Source: Rothia mucilaginosa
GTDB taxonomy: Bacteria; Actinomycetota; Actinomycetes; Actinomycetales; Micrococcaceae
DNA: 64,000 bases
Assembly (NCBI RefSeq): GCF_901875305.1
Contig: NZ_CABFLY010000005.1
Coordinates: forward strand, 124,001 to 188,000
Direction of reading: 5' to 3'
This document shows positions 19,299-29,900 of the stretch, one piece after another (the first letter of the stretch is position 1; the number at the start of each line of letters is the position of its first letter). The notes under the pieces were generated by a model. That model saw nothing but the letters and a program-made list of their open reading frames with translations, was not told the origin of the DNA and searched no databases. A program made the translations under genes and the position numbers.

Positions 19299-20204
19299 AT
19301 GCTCAATCCCGAAGACCTCTACTTAGCTAACACCAAAATCCTTGACGATCCGCGGATGCACGGGCTGACCCTCGTCATTGCCCTCTCCAGCCCGCAGGAT
19401 GCGGGGTCCACCGCCGGCCAGCTCGGACAGGTGCTCCTCAGCGAGCTGAAAAACATTGAAATCGTCGAGTTCGACAGCGACCAGTTGCACAACTACCGCG
19501 CCCGCCGCCCCTTCGTGCACTACGAGAAGGATCACTTCGAGAAGCCGCAGTACCCGCAGCTCAAGCTCTACGCCGTCGAAGACAGCCTCGACCAGCCCTT
19601 CCTGTTGCTCACCGGCGCCGAACCGGACCTGCAGTGGCAACGTTTTCAGAAGGCCCTGCTCGGCATCGTGCGACGCCTGCAGCCTTCGCTGATCGTACTG
19701 GTTTCGGCCTATCCCATGCCCGTGCCGCATACCCGACCCTTCCCCGTCACCGCGCACGGCTCCCGCAAGGATCTGATTCGCGGCATTTCGCCGTGGAAGC
19801 CCACCGCGGACCTGCACGCAACCGTCACCAACCTGCTCGAAGTGCTCTTCACCGACGACGGCTTCGATACCGTGGGATTCGGCGTGAACATTCCGCAGTA
19901 CATCTCCGAGGCCGACCTGCCGCAGGGCACCCTCACCGCCCTCGAGCATGTGGGCATGGCCGCGCATCTCTCGCTACCCACCGATGATTTGCGCGAGGCC
20001 GCTCGTCACGTGCACGGGCAGATTAACGACCAGGTCAAGCAGAACCCCGAAATCGGGCGCATGATTACGACCATGGAAGAGAACTACGACGAGAACTACC
20101 GCACCTCGGATATCGCCATTCCGCTGTCGCGACGGGACGCCAACAATATTCCGAGCCGCGACGAGATCGGTGCTCTCTTCGAACGTTTCCTGGACGAACA
20201 CTAG
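19299..20204 (+). CDS. PAC2 family protein
   Basis: A 301-residue member of the PAC2 (proteasome assembly chaperone-like) family, common in actinobacteria and of unproven function. Visible landmarks are an N-terminal nucleotide-phosphorylase-like core, VTAHGSRKDLIRGISPW, and a helical C-terminus with VGMAAHLSLPTDDLREAARHV. GAGGAGG lies upstream of the ATG. A terminator separates it from the DUF4192 gene. Confidence 0.8.
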   Translation: MLNPEDLYLANTKILDDPRMHGLTLVIALSSPQDAGSTAGQLGQVLLSELKNIEIVEFDSDQLHNYRARRPFVHYEKDHFEKPQYPQLKLYAVEDSLDQPFLLLTGAEPDLQWQRFQKALLGIVRRLQPSLIVLVSAYPMPVPHTRPFPVTAHGSRKDLIRGISPWKPTADLHATVTNLLEVLFTDDGFDTVGFGVNIPQYISEADLPQGTLTALEHVGMAAHLSLPTDDLREAARHVHGQINDQVKQNPEIGRMITTMEENYDENYRTSDIAIPLSRRDANNIPSRDEIGALFERFLDEH

Positions 20205-20369
20205 GCGAGCGCTAGACGAACGCTAGGCGATTCGTCGAAGTGCGCGTCGGGCGACGGGGAGACATGCCTTCAGCCTATGACCCTCCAGCCGGCCATACAG
20301 TGGGGCGTTCATGACCGAATGTGACGGAACTGCCGCGGTGCAATGCCCAAAAAACCGAACAAAACGAAC

Positions 20370-20422
20370 AAATCTGTGGATTTTCTGCCCCTCGATGGAG
20401 GAGATATCCACAGATTTTTTCT
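20370..20422 (+). terminator. Terminator after the PAC2 gene
   Basis: AAATCTGTGGA (20370-20380) pairs with TCCACAGATTT (20407-20417), followed by a T-run. The stem has A at its base and T-rich sequence beyond, a classic Rho-independent form. Confidence 0.8.
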
Positions 20423-20462
20423 TTAACAGCTACCAAAGCGGCGCACCTGACATCGTGGAACC

Positions 20463-22346
20463 ATGAATAACCACCACGAAACTCAGAACCCTGACACCCG
20501 AAATAGCCTCCCGAACGGTACCCCGAGCCCCGCACCTCCCACGATTTCCAACGAGTATGACATCCTCAGCCACGCCCTCCACCACAACGGATACTGGCCC
20601 GAACGCTCCCTCATCATCCTTACCGCCCACGACTCCGTTCTCGGCCCCAGCCTGCGCGTCAACCTGCCCGAAGAACCACTGCCGGACAGCCACCGCGCCG
20701 TGTACCTCACCGGCCTCTTCACCATGATCCCCACCGAATACGACGGGGCACCCCTCAACCGCTTCTACGCCATCATCGTCGATGGGGATAACGCAGTGCG
20801 CCAACGCCAGCTCGACCCCGCCACCCGAAGCGCCGCAAACCTGCACGAAGTCGGCGCCGACATCACCACGCAAAGTCGCATCAGCTCCTGGGCACACATG
20901 CTCTTCGACCCGCGCATCGTCGGCGAACGACGCTGCGAAGACATCATCTACGCCGGCGCCGCCACCGTGTGGGCCCTCAACGACCGCATGGAAGCGCTCA
21001 CCCTCCTCGGACCCATCGAAGACCTCCACACCAGCTGCTACCAGGCATGGCGAACCAGCCTCGGTGACAGCATCGCACCCGACGCAACCGGCAACTTCGC
21101 CCGGAGCCCCTGGGACACCGACACAACCAACAGTCCCGATACACGCGAGGACTGGGAATCCGCCACCGAACTCTGGAGCGCAACCCGCACCCAACGCGTC
21201 CCGATCACCACCACCGACCGCGCCTACCGCCAGACCCAGCTCGACCTCTGCTACTGGGAAACCGCCATCAGCGCCGTCGAGCCCTACCTCAACACCCCGC
21301 CCGAACTCAATGAACACACCATCGGCGACACCCTCCGCGAGCTCATCCCCGCCGAGGTTGCGGGGCACCTACGCGCATCCCTACAGCCCAGTACCCTCAC
21401 CAACGCCTTTGAAGCGCACAGCACCCTCGAAATCCTCAACTCAGAAACCCTAGCCTACCTTGCCGGATACGGCCTCGACCGGACCCAACAGGTACTCACC
21501 CTCCAGCGGTATACCACCGATTACATTTACTACGCCCTCGGCGGCACCGCACCCATCAGCGAGCCCCACGAAGAGCCCATCGAACCGCCCCACTACGGCA
21601 CACGCCTCACCCGAAAAGCCCGCATGCCGCGCAGCTTCACCGCGGCCCTAGCCGGTGAGGGGCCCGCCGTGCGTACCGTCCCCGCCAAATGCAACCAATG
21701 GCAAGACTGGATTCGCCGAACCCACCGCACCATCCAAACCGCCAACCTCGAACGCTGGACCTTCACCGAGCTCGATGGAATCGACCTCGCCGAAAGCTCC
21801 CTACTGCACGAAGAAACCCTTCGCGAATACAACGACGGCATGCTTCCTCCCTACATCGCCGAAACACGCGGGGAAGCGCCGACCGCAGAGGAAGAAAACC
21901 GCGACCAGCACATCATCCAACAGCTCAACAACAGCACCTACATGAGCGACCCCCAGCGCCTCGCGGCCCTCAACCACTACCGTGCAGCGCTCGCCGGATC
22001 AGTCGCCGCCGAAGCACCCGACCACCACCGTCTCAACGCCCTCGAGCTTCTCACCAGCCTCCTCATCCCGAGCTCCAACACCGCAGAGTACAGCGCCCTA
22101 CGCACCCTACAAGCCTGGATTAACTGGCTCAAGGGGCACAGCACCTACGCCAACCTGCTGCGCCACGAGGCGCAGCTCCACGACCCTCACCTCAGCCCCA
22201 ACATCATCGATGCGCGACTCGCCACCGGAACCTGCCCCGCCTGGCTCACCGCTCGGCGTGCCAATACCGACGCGCTCACCGAAGGGACCACCATCAGCAC
22301 CCTCAAGCCCCGCAAAAACACCCCGACCTACGGCCAGTCAAGTTGA
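20463..22346 (+). CDS. DUF4192 domain protein
   Basis: A 627-residue soluble protein. The N-terminal half matches the actinobacterial DUF4192 family (YDILSHALHHNGYWPERSLIILT and the following strands). The C-terminal half is helical and Asn/Ala/Leu-rich with no recognised domain. Function unknown. It lies between the PAC2 and sigma factor genes. No Shine-Dalgarno sequence is clear before the ATG. Confidence 0.7.
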   Translation: MNNHHETQNPDTRNSLPNGTPSPAPPTISNEYDILSHALHHNGYWPERSLIILTAHDSVLGPSLRVNLPEEPLPDSHRAVYLTGLFTMIPTEYDGAPLNRFYAIIVDGDNAVRQRQLDPATRSAANLHEVGADITTQSRISSWAHMLFDPRIVGERRCEDIIYAGAATVWALNDRMEALTLLGPIEDLHTSCYQAWRTSLGDSIAPDATGNFARSPWDTDTTNSPDTREDWESATELWSATRTQRVPITTTDRAYRQTQLDLCYWETAISAVEPYLNTPPELNEHTIGDTLRELIPAEVAGHLRASLQPSTLTNAFEAHSTLEILNSETLAYLAGYGLDRTQQVLTLQRYTTDYIYYALGGTAPISEPHEEPIEPPHYGTRLTRKARMPRSFTAALAGEGPAVRTVPAKCNQWQDWIRRTHRTIQTANLERWTFTELDGIDLAESSLLHEETLREYNDGMLPPYIAETRGEAPTAEEENRDQHIIQQLNNSTYMSDPQRLAALNHYRAALAGSVAAEAPDHHRLNALELLTSLLIPSSNTAEYSALRTLQAWINWLKGHSTYANLLRHEAQLHDPHLSPNIIDARLATGTCPAWLTARRANTDALTEGTTISTLKPRKNTPTYGQSS

Positions 22347-22595
22347 AAGCACCCAAAAATCTGCAATACTTATATATTGACCCCGTACAGTCGATGCGCT
22401 ATAGCGCGCCCTCAAACAGCTCACCACAATGAGCCGCGGCACTACACCAACAACCAACGCAAGCGGAAAACCCGCCCCGTAGCGTTGAACGGTTCCAGAG
22501 TCGCAAACACACCGAAGAGGACGCCAGCATAGACTTGACAGGGTCTTAGGTGTTTTGCAGACAAAGCACCCCAACACAAGCCAGAAAGGGTACTA

Positions 22596-23900
22596 GTGGC
22601 ACCTGCACCCAGCAAGAAGACTGCAACCGGCGACGCAACCGAAGAAACCGCCGCCAAGACCACCCGCGCCACCAAGGCAACCAAGACTACCACCGCAGAA
22701 GACACTGCAACCGCTGACAAGCCCAAGCGCACCCGCAAAACCACCGCTAAAGCAACCACCAAGCGCAAGACCGGCGGACGACGCAAGAAGACCGAAGACG
22801 AATTCGACCTCGAACTCGACGACGTTCTCGAAACCCCCGACGCAGACGAAGAACCCGAAGAAGACGAAGCCACCGTCGCCAAGAAGGAAGAAAAGAAAGC
22901 TGCCGAGGCTGTAGCAGCCAAGGGCTCCGGCTTCGTCCTCACCGCCAGCGACGACGACGACGCACCCGCACAGCGCGTCGTCACCCCCGGCGCAACCGCC
23001 GACCCCGTCAAGGACTACCTCAAGCAGATCGGTAAGGTCTCTCTGCTCAACGCGCAGCAGGAAGTTGACCTCGCCATGCGCATCGAGGCTGGCCTCTACG
23101 CAGAACACAAGCTTGCCGAAAACCCCGACATGGACAAAGACCTCAAGAAGGCCATGCGCTGGGTCATCCACGACGGCAAGCGAGCTAAGAACCACCTGCT
23201 CGAAGCCAACCTGCGCCTCGTCGTCTCCCTTGCCAAGCGCTACACCGGCCGCGGCATGCTCTTCCTCGACCTCATCCAGGAAGGTAACCTCGGCCTCATC
23301 CGCGCCGTTGAAAAGTTCGACTACTCCAAGGGCTTCAAGTTCTCCACCTACGCCACCTGGTGGATCCGCCAGGCCATCACCCGCGCCATGGCAGACCAGG
23401 CCCGCACCATCCGCATCCCCGTGCACATGGTCGAGGTCATCAACAAGCTCGCCCGCGTGCAGCGCCAGATGCTCCAGGACCTCGGGCGCGAACCCACCCC
23501 CGAGGAGCTCGGCAAGGAACTCGACATGACCCCTGAAAAGGTCATCGAAGTCCAGAAATACGGCCGCGAACCCATCTCCCTGCACACCCCCCTCGGTGAA
23601 GACGGCGACTCTGAGTTCGGCGACCTCATTGAGGACTCCGAGGCAGTCGTCCCCGCAGACGCGGTGTCCTTCACCCTTCTGCAGGAACAGCTCCACTCCG
23701 TGCTCGACACCCTCTCCGAGCGTGAAGCGGGCGTGGTCGCAATGCGCTTCGGCATGACCGACGGCCAGCCCAAGACCCTCGACGAGATTGGTAAGGTCTA
23801 CGGTGTGACCCGCGAACGAATCCGCCAGATCGAGTCGAAGACCATGTCTAAGCTCCGCCACCCGTCGCGTTCGCAGGTACTGCGCGACTACCTGGACTAA
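22596..23900 (+). CDS. sigA: Primary RNA polymerase sigma factor
   Basis: Housekeeping sigma-70 that directs core polymerase to most promoters. Starts at GTG with AGAAAGGG five bases upstream. Residues 1-130 are a Lys/Ala/Thr then acidic low-complexity segment, usual in actinobacterial SigA/HrdB. Region 1.2 begins at [13 protein letters not shown], region 2 includes [14 protein letters not shown] (-10 recognition), and region 4 ends with [20 protein letters not shown] (-35 helix-turn-helix). 434 residues. Confidence 0.95.
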   Translation: MAPAPSKKTATGDATEETAAKTTRATKATKTTTAEDTATADKPKRTRKTTAKATTKRKTGGRRKKTEDEFDLELDDVLETPDADEEPEEDEATVAKKEEKKAAEAVAAKGSGFVLTASDDDDAPAQRVVTPGATADPVKDYLKQIGKVSLLNAQQEVDLAMRIEAGLYAEHKLAENPDMDKDLKKAMRWVIHDGKRAKNHLLEANLRLVVSLAKRYTGRGMLFLDLIQEGNLGLIRAVEKFDYSKGFKFSTYATWWIRQAITRAMADQARTIRIPVHMVEVINKLARVQRQMLQDLGREPTPEELGKELDMTPEKVIEVQKYGREPISLHTPLGEDGDSEFGDLIEDSEAVVPADAVSFTLLQEQLHSVLDTLSEREAGVVAMRFGMTDGQPKTLDEIGKVYGVTRERIRQIESKTMSKLRHPSRSQVLRDYLD

Positions 23901-23973
23901 AAGTTCCTGACTAGTGGTTCTAATATACGGGCGGATGCTCGTGTAGCTTGGCTCGCGGCACCGTTCTGCACGA

Positions 23974-24062
23974 CCGGCACGCGGACGATGCTCGCGGGGG
24001 AGTGCCCCCTCTTCAGCGCCTGGGGGCGCTTCGAGGACGGAGCCCCCGCTCCGCGTGACCGG
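23974..24062. repeat. Palindromic intergenic element family 1, copy A
   Basis: Arms CCGGCACGCGGA (23974-23985) and TCCGCGTGACCGG (24050-24062) pair with one bulge. The core is shared with copies at 24184 and 25594: CTCGCGGGGGAG near the left arm and GGACGGAGCCCCCGCT near the right. Lies after sigA and before its terminator. No ORF of known type. Confidence 0.8.
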
Positions 24063-24091
24063 CTACGCCGTAAGGTTTAGTTGCACATACA

Positions 24092-24128
24092 GAGAAGGCT
24101 CTCCGAGATACCGGAGAGCCTTTTCTGT
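24092..24128 (+). terminator. Terminator downstream of sigA
   Basis: AGAAGGCTCTCC pairs with GGAGAGCCTTTTCT, ending in T-rich sequence. It lies beyond palindromic copy A, so the sigA transcript probably includes that element. Confidence 0.75.
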
Positions 24129-24183
24129 GTTTATGGGCTGTTTATTGCGACGGCATGCAGACTATGCTCTGCGCAGCCGGCTT

Positions 24184-24262
24184 GCGGACAATGCTCGCGG
24201 GGGAGCGCCCCCTCTGCGGCGCTGAGCGCCTTGAGGACGGAGCCCCCGCTACGCATGTCCGC
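24184..24262. repeat. Palindromic intergenic element family 1, copy B
   Basis: Arms GCGGACAATGC (24184-24194) and GCATGTCCGC (24253-24262) pair with one bulge. The core is like copies A and C but shorter. A partial second copy of its right end (CCGCTACGCATGTCCGCTA) recurs at about 24339-24358, next to the ADP-ribosylglycohydrolase stop. Confidence 0.75.
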
Positions 24263-24392
24263 TACGCCGTCAACGTTCGGTTACTTTGCGGCTACGTAGA
24301 GATAGTTACGCATGCAGTCCTGCGAAGATATACCTCGCCCGCTACGCATGTCCGCTAAGCCGTTAAGGTTGCGCCGTTGAGGTTCAGCACTG

Positions 24393-25535
24393 CTACAGGC
24401 CCAGCTGGCGCAGGTAGCGGCCCGCCACGGCCTCAACCTGGTCCAAGCCGCGGACACGACCCAGCGCCTCCGACCAAGCATCACCCGCAGGCTCCTGCCC
24501 CACCGGCAGACCGGCCGCCGCCCACAACGCCGCCGTCATCGCACCCACCGAATCCGAATCAGAATCCACCGACACCGCACGGCACAGCCCCTCAAACAGG
24601 GCGTCACGCACCGTCGCATCGGCGGCATCGGCCGGCAGAATCCTCAGAGCATCCGCCGCACACCAGACCGCCGTACCCAGCAACTCCGGGGCAGTCCAGC
24701 CCGTACCAAAATGTTCAGCCGCAGCCTGCGGCACCGGCTTAACGCCGAGCTCAAGCAGGTCGAGGGCACGATTCAGCGACTCCACGGTACGGGAACCGTC
24801 ACCCGGAATTGCATCATCCCCGGCAACCGAACCGCACCACGACACCACACGACGCGCAGAGTCCAGCAACGCGCCAAACGAATCGGAGGGAGCAGCCAAC
24901 AAATCGCGGATGAGCAGCGCGTATGCCGCCGCTGACACTAAAGCCTCCGGGTGGCCGTGCGTCAACGCCGCACCACGCACCGCCAACATGACCACCGTGC
25001 GCTCCTGAGCCACCGGCAACAGCCCCAAAGCCGCCGAACGCACCAGCGCGCCGCTACCCAGAGCATCAGGGTTCACCGACTTCGACACCAGCTGCATCTC
25101 ACCGGTACCCAACGCCCGCAACGTCGCAGCACCCGGACCGCGACGAGCCGTCAACTCGTTCGACCCGTCAATTTCACGATCCAAAGAAAGCGGAGCAGCC
25201 TCCGGCAGAGCCTCGCCAATACCGCGGAACCACCGCAAATACGCCAACCACAGGCAGGCCAGCTCATCCGCCGCCGCACCCTCGTTATTCCACTCCAGAA
25301 CCTCGGTCAGGCCATCTAGGGTGTAGCAGGTCAACTGGGTATCATCGCTGATCAGCAGCTCACCGTACGCCGCCTCCCAGGGCTTCGGATTACATTCCGC
25401 AATCTGCTCCGCCGACAACAGCTCAATGGGATAGCCCAGCGCGTCACCCAGCGCGGACGCGCACAGCAGGCCGCGCACCCGGCCCGCAAACTCAGCCGAA
25501 ACCTCAGGTGCACGCGTGAACTCAGAAAAACTCAT
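24393..25535 (-). CDS. ADP-ribosylglycohydrolase family protein
   Basis: Predicted dimagnesium hydrolase that removes ADP-ribose from proteins or small molecules. The 380-residue product has the family elements: GLLCASALGDALGYPIE at the start, ISDDTQLT (metal Asp pair), LTHGHPEALVSA, and SVDSDSDSVGAMTAALWAA (late metal Asp residues). I place the start at 25535 because the longer reading frame runs back into palindromic repeat copy C. No strong ribosome-binding site is seen. It is divergent from sbcD. DraG or ARH subfamily cannot be decided here. Confidence 0.85.
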   Translation of the reverse strand: MSFSEFTRAPEVSAEFAGRVRGLLCASALGDALGYPIELLSAEQIAECNPKPWEAAYGELLISDDTQLTCYTLDGLTEVLEWNNEGAAADELACLWLAYLRWFRGIGEALPEAAPLSLDREIDGSNELTARRGPGAATLRALGTGEMQLVSKSVNPDALGSGALVRSAALGLLPVAQERTVVMLAVRGAALTHGHPEALVSAAAYALLIRDLLAAPSDSFGALLDSARRVVSWCGSVAGDDAIPGDGSRTVESLNRALDLLELGVKPVPQAAAEHFGTGWTAPELLGTAVWCAADALRILPADAADATVRDALFEGLCRAVSVDSDSDSVGAMTAALWAAAGLPVGQEPAGDAWSEALGRVRGLDQVEAVAGRYLRQLGL

Positions 25536-25593
25536 AGGGCGATTATCCCACGGGCGCATTAGGAAGCGGATGCCACAGCGGATACGCGGCTTC

Positions 25594-25674
25594 GTGCTCA
25601 TGCTCGCGGGGGAGTGCCCCCTCTTCAGCGCCTGGGGGCGCTTCGGGGACGGAGCCCCCGCTCCGCATGAGCAC
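25594..25674. repeat. Palindromic intergenic element family 1, copy C
   Basis: Perfect 10-bp arms GTGCTCATGC (25594-25603) and GCATGAGCAC (25665-25674) enclose the same core as copy A, with one difference in the central GGGGGCGCTTCG region. Lies between the divergent ADP-ribosylglycohydrolase and sbcD genes. Confidence 0.85.
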
Positions 25675-25750
25675 CTACGCCACGATGGGGTCCGAACCGT
25701 GAATGACGAACCCCGGGGCGCACTTTTTCCAACGGTGCCATACTGAAACC

Positions 25751-26932
25751 ATGAAAATTCTGCACACTTCCGACTGGCACCTCGGCCGCACCTTTCACCG
25801 CAGCCCCCTCACCGACAAGCACCGACAGTTCATCGACGAACTGCTCGACTACGTGCGTGCCGAAGGTATCGGCACCCTCCTCATCAGCGGGGACGTCTAC
25901 GACAGTAGCATCCCCACCGCCGAAAGCACCGCCCTGCTCGACCGGGCTCTCACCCGCCTCGTTCAGGCAGATGTGCAGGTTATCCTCAGCTCCGGCAACC
26001 ACGATTCCTTCCGCCGCCTCAGCTACGGATCGGCCCTCTTCGAGGCCTCTGGCGTGCACATCCGAACCACCCTCGAAGACGCCACCCGCCCCGTCGAACT
26101 CGTCGAGGGTACCCAGCGCATACACGTCTACGCCATCCCCTACCTCGCGCCGCGCCTACACGCCGCCGCGCTTGGGGTTGAGCCCACGCACCGCGCCGTC
26201 CTCGGCGCCGTCACCGACGCGATTCGCGCGGACATCGCCGACCGTCGGGCCCGCGGCGAAGGCGCTGACCGCGTCATCGTCATGAGCCACGCCACCGTCA
26301 GCGACACCGCCGGTAACGCCGACACCACGCCCCGTAGCGACTCCGAACGCGACATCAGCGTCGGCGGCATCGACTGGGTTCCCGCCTCCCTCTTCGAAGG
26401 CTTCGATTACGTTGCCCTCGGACACATCCATAAGCGGTACCCCGTCACCCCCACCATTCGCTACAGCGGGTCTCCCCTCGGCTTCTCATTCAGCGAAGAA
26501 ACCAACCGCAACGGGGCTTACCTACTTGAGCTCACCCCCGGCGAAGAGCCCATCATCACCGGGCACGAATGGGCCACCCGCGTTCCCATGAAAACCCTCC
26601 GCGGCACCATGGACGACCTGCTCAACAACCCCGAATACGCCCTCTACGAGCGCGGTTACTACTGCCGCATCGAGCTCACCGACGAAACCCTGCCGGTCGG
26701 CGCGGTCGACACGCTCCGCAAGCGTTACGAAACCATCTCGCACTTCAGCTACCGCAGCACCCGCGAGGCCGTCGAAAAACCCGCCGCCCCGCCGCTCAGC
26801 CAGAAGCTCAACCCCGTGGACATCTTCGACCAGTTCCACCGTTACGTTCGCGAGCGCCCCCTCACCGACCCCGAACGCGCCGCCATCGCCGATATCGCCG
26901 ACCGAGTCACCACTCAGAAAGACCACGCATGA
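25751..26932 (+). CDS. sbcD: Nuclease SbcCD subunit D (Mre11-like)
   Basis: Mn-dependent exo/endonuclease subunit that opens hairpins and cruciforms with SbcC. The 393-residue product has the calcineurin-like phosphodiesterase motifs DWHLGR, SGDVYDS, SSGNHDS and ALGHIHK in order. The start at 25751 gives the canonical MKILHTSDWHLG. CATACT lies 6 bases before the ATG and there is no Shine-Dalgarno, so initiation may be leaderless. Its end overlaps sbcC by ATGA. A hairpin nuclease next to a palindromic repeat (copy C) is notable. Confidence 0.95.
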   Translation: MKILHTSDWHLGRTFHRSPLTDKHRQFIDELLDYVRAEGIGTLLISGDVYDSSIPTAESTALLDRALTRLVQADVQVILSSGNHDSFRRLSYGSALFEASGVHIRTTLEDATRPVELVEGTQRIHVYAIPYLAPRLHAAALGVEPTHRAVLGAVTDAIRADIADRRARGEGADRVIVMSHATVSDTAGNADTTPRSDSERDISVGGIDWVPASLFEGFDYVALGHIHKRYPVTPTIRYSGSPLGFSFSEETNRNGAYLLELTPGEEPIITGHEWATRVPMKTLRGTMDDLLNNPEYALYERGYYCRIELTDETLPVGAVDTLRKRYETISHFSYRSTREAVEKPAAPPLSQKLNPVDIFDQFHRYVRERPLTDPERAAIADIADRVTTQKDHA

Positions 26933-29900
26933 TCCTGCACCGCCTCGAATTTGAAGCCTTCATGGCATACCCCGACCGGCAAACCATTGACTTCAGTGAT
27001 CTGAATGCCGCCGGCGTCTTCCTGCTCAACGGCCCTACCGGCGCCGGTAAAACCACCATCCTGGACGCTATCTGCTACGCCCTCTACGGCGGCACCACCG
27101 GCGACCGTGACCCCGCGCAGCTCTATTCCACTTACGTGGCGCGCGCCAATACCCCGCCTCGCGTCTTCCTCGATCTCACCCTGCAGGGCCGCCGACTGCG
27201 CATCAACCGCACCCCCGTGTACAGCCACCCCATCACCCGCGGCAAGCGCGCCGGCCAGATGACCGTCAAGGCCGCCACCGCCACCGTGGAGGAGCTACTT
27301 CCCGGAGGCAACCCGGAGGATGAGCAGGCATGGAAGCCCATCGCCTCCCAGGTCAAGGAGGTCAACGCCGTCATCGCGGAACGTATTCACCTCAACCGCG
27401 AACAATTCCTTAAGGTCGTGCTTCTGGCGCAGGGCCAGTTCGCGCAATTCCTCAAGTCCAAGCCGGTTGAGCGTAAAGAACTGCTCAAGAAGATGTTCCC
27501 CGTAGAGCACATCGAGGCCATGTACGCCGAGCTTCTCGAGGAGGCAAAGCAGGCCCGGCAGGACGTGGCCAACGATGAGCAGGCCCTCGAAGGCTACCTC
27601 GAGCGTGCCCGGAGCGGCATGGGGGCTCTTCATGAAAGCCTTGCCCCGCTCACGCCCGAGGCGGGTGAAGAATCCTCCGCCGACGGCGCGTCAGAGACCG
27701 CAGCGACCGCAGAAGCCGCGGAGACCATCACCGCCGAAACCGTCGCCGCCGAAACCCTTGACGCGTGGCTCGCCGCCGGTATCGAGGAGGCGCGCACCGC
27801 CTCCGCACGGGATGCCCTGGAACAGTCCCGCCTCGCCGGCGAAGCCGATCGTCACGACCAGACTCTCAACGAGCGTCTCCAACTTCGTAAGGATTGGAGC
27901 GAATACGAGCAGCTCATTGTGCGCCGTGAACGCCTTGCCGAGGAGCGGGAACCGCACGAAGCACGCGTGAAGGAACTCGCGGATGCCCGCGCCGCCGCCC
28001 CGCTCGTTGCGCACTACACTCAGATGCGCGGTGAGGAAGAGGATATCGAAGAGCGGCGTGCCCAGCAGGCCGAGTATGCTGGCGCACTGAAGACCGCCAG
28101 GGAGGACCTGCTCCGTGCCCTGCGCGCGGGGGAGGAGCCCGCAGAAGATGCCGTTCCCTACCCCGAGGAGGAGCTCTTCGCGAAGCTTGATGCCGAAGAC
28201 TTTGCGGAGGCTCGGGGCCGGCAGCTTGATGCCACCCTCACCTCCCTGCGCGCCTTGCACAAGCGCGATGACCTGCTGGCTCAGGAGGAGCGCACGGTTC
28301 GGCAGACCCGTGCCCGGAGTGAGCAGCTGGTGCAGAAGGCCGAAAGCGCCGCCCAGAACCTCGATGCCTTGGGCGCCCGGGTGCGGGACATTCGGGAGAA
28401 CCTGACTGCTTACGAGAAGGCTGAGGAAGAGCACGCTCTTGCCCTCCTCGGGGCTGAGGATGCCGAGAAGGTGCATCGAGAAGCCCAGCAGGCCCAGCAG
28501 AATATTGATGCCGCGCAGCGGGCCGTCGCCGAGGCCGAGAAGGAAGCGGAACGAACCCTCAAAACCCAGCAGAAGGCTCAGGAACGCTGGGAGGAAGCCG
28601 CCCGAGCCGCTATTGAGGCGACCGACGCCTTCAGGAGCCTGCAGGCGCAGCGACTGGTCCAGGCGTCCTCCCTGCTCGCCCGCGAGCTGACCGAGGGGGA
28701 ACCCTGCCCGGTGTGCGGTTCCGCGGAGCATCCCAACCCCGCCCGTGCCCGCGAGGGCGAGAGCCTCGTCGAGCAGACCGATCTGGACGCAGCCAAGACC
28801 CGTGAAGACCGCGCCCACGAGGCCTCCCGCGCTCGCGAGGAGGAGAAGGAAAAGGCCACCCTCGCGTATCACCGGGCTTCTGAGGCACTGGCCCGCGCCC
28901 GTAGTCAGAGCGAAACCCTCGCGGCCCAGGAGCGTATGGATCCTGAGCAGAGCGCCCGGCAGCTCACCCAGGCCCGCGAACGGGTTCAGCAGACGACGGC
29001 TCGGCTCGCTGAGCGTGATGCTCTGCGCAAGCGCCAGGCCCAAGCAGAGGTTGAGCAGAAGACCGCCGAAGAGACCCGGAGCACCCTGCACGATGCCCTC
29101 ACAGAGGCCCAGGCCCTCTACCGCAAAAGCCTCGAACGCCGTGACGCTCTGGCCCGGGAGCTGGAGCCTGCCCAGGCTCGCATCCCGTTTGCCCAGCGTA
29201 TTGAGGCTCTCGAGAGCTACCGCGCCCTCGCCCAGCGTGAGGAGCAGGGCTCGCTACTGCTGAACCGTGCGGTGGAGGAGCACTCTAAGCACCTCGTCGA
29301 GGTTCAGGTTCTGCTGCGTGAATCGCCTTTCGCTGATTCTGCCGGGGTTGTGGCGGCCGAGCGAGCCAAGGCGCAGATTCTTGCCCTTGAGGAGGCTACG
29401 AACGCCTACGAGCTGGAGTCTGCCCGCGTGGGTGAAAGCTTGGGACGCGAAGCCCTGGTTGAGGTTGCGGCTCGTGTGGCCGCTGGCGAACAGGCTCCGG
29501 ATGACCAGCAGGAGCTCAAGGGCCGCATTGAGGAATTGCGTCAGCAGGTGCGGCATCTCATTCGTCGAGAGGGCGAGCGGGAAGGCATCGTGCGTTCCCT
29601 GCGGGCTCTGCGCAGCGAGTTCGTTGCGTTCCGTGAACGGACGGCTGAACGCTATGATCGGGCTGAGATGCTGAGTGCCCTCGCCGCCGCGGCTAGGGGC
29701 GATACCCTCGGTGGGTACACGCATCAGGTGGATTTGGTGAGCTATGTGCTCGGCGGTGAATTCGAGCGGATTCTAGACGTTGCGGATAAGCATCTGCAGC
29801 GCATGAGTGACGGTCGCTACGGCATGAAGCTCAGCGATCACCGCGCTAAGGGAAGCCGTAGCGGCGGTGGCCTGAACCTGAACATCACCGACACCTGGAC

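Noticed and set aside
24155..24358. Short frames within the family 1 palindromes
   Set aside because: Similar peptides arise because the DNA element is repeated; there are no consistent starts and the frames end at different places.
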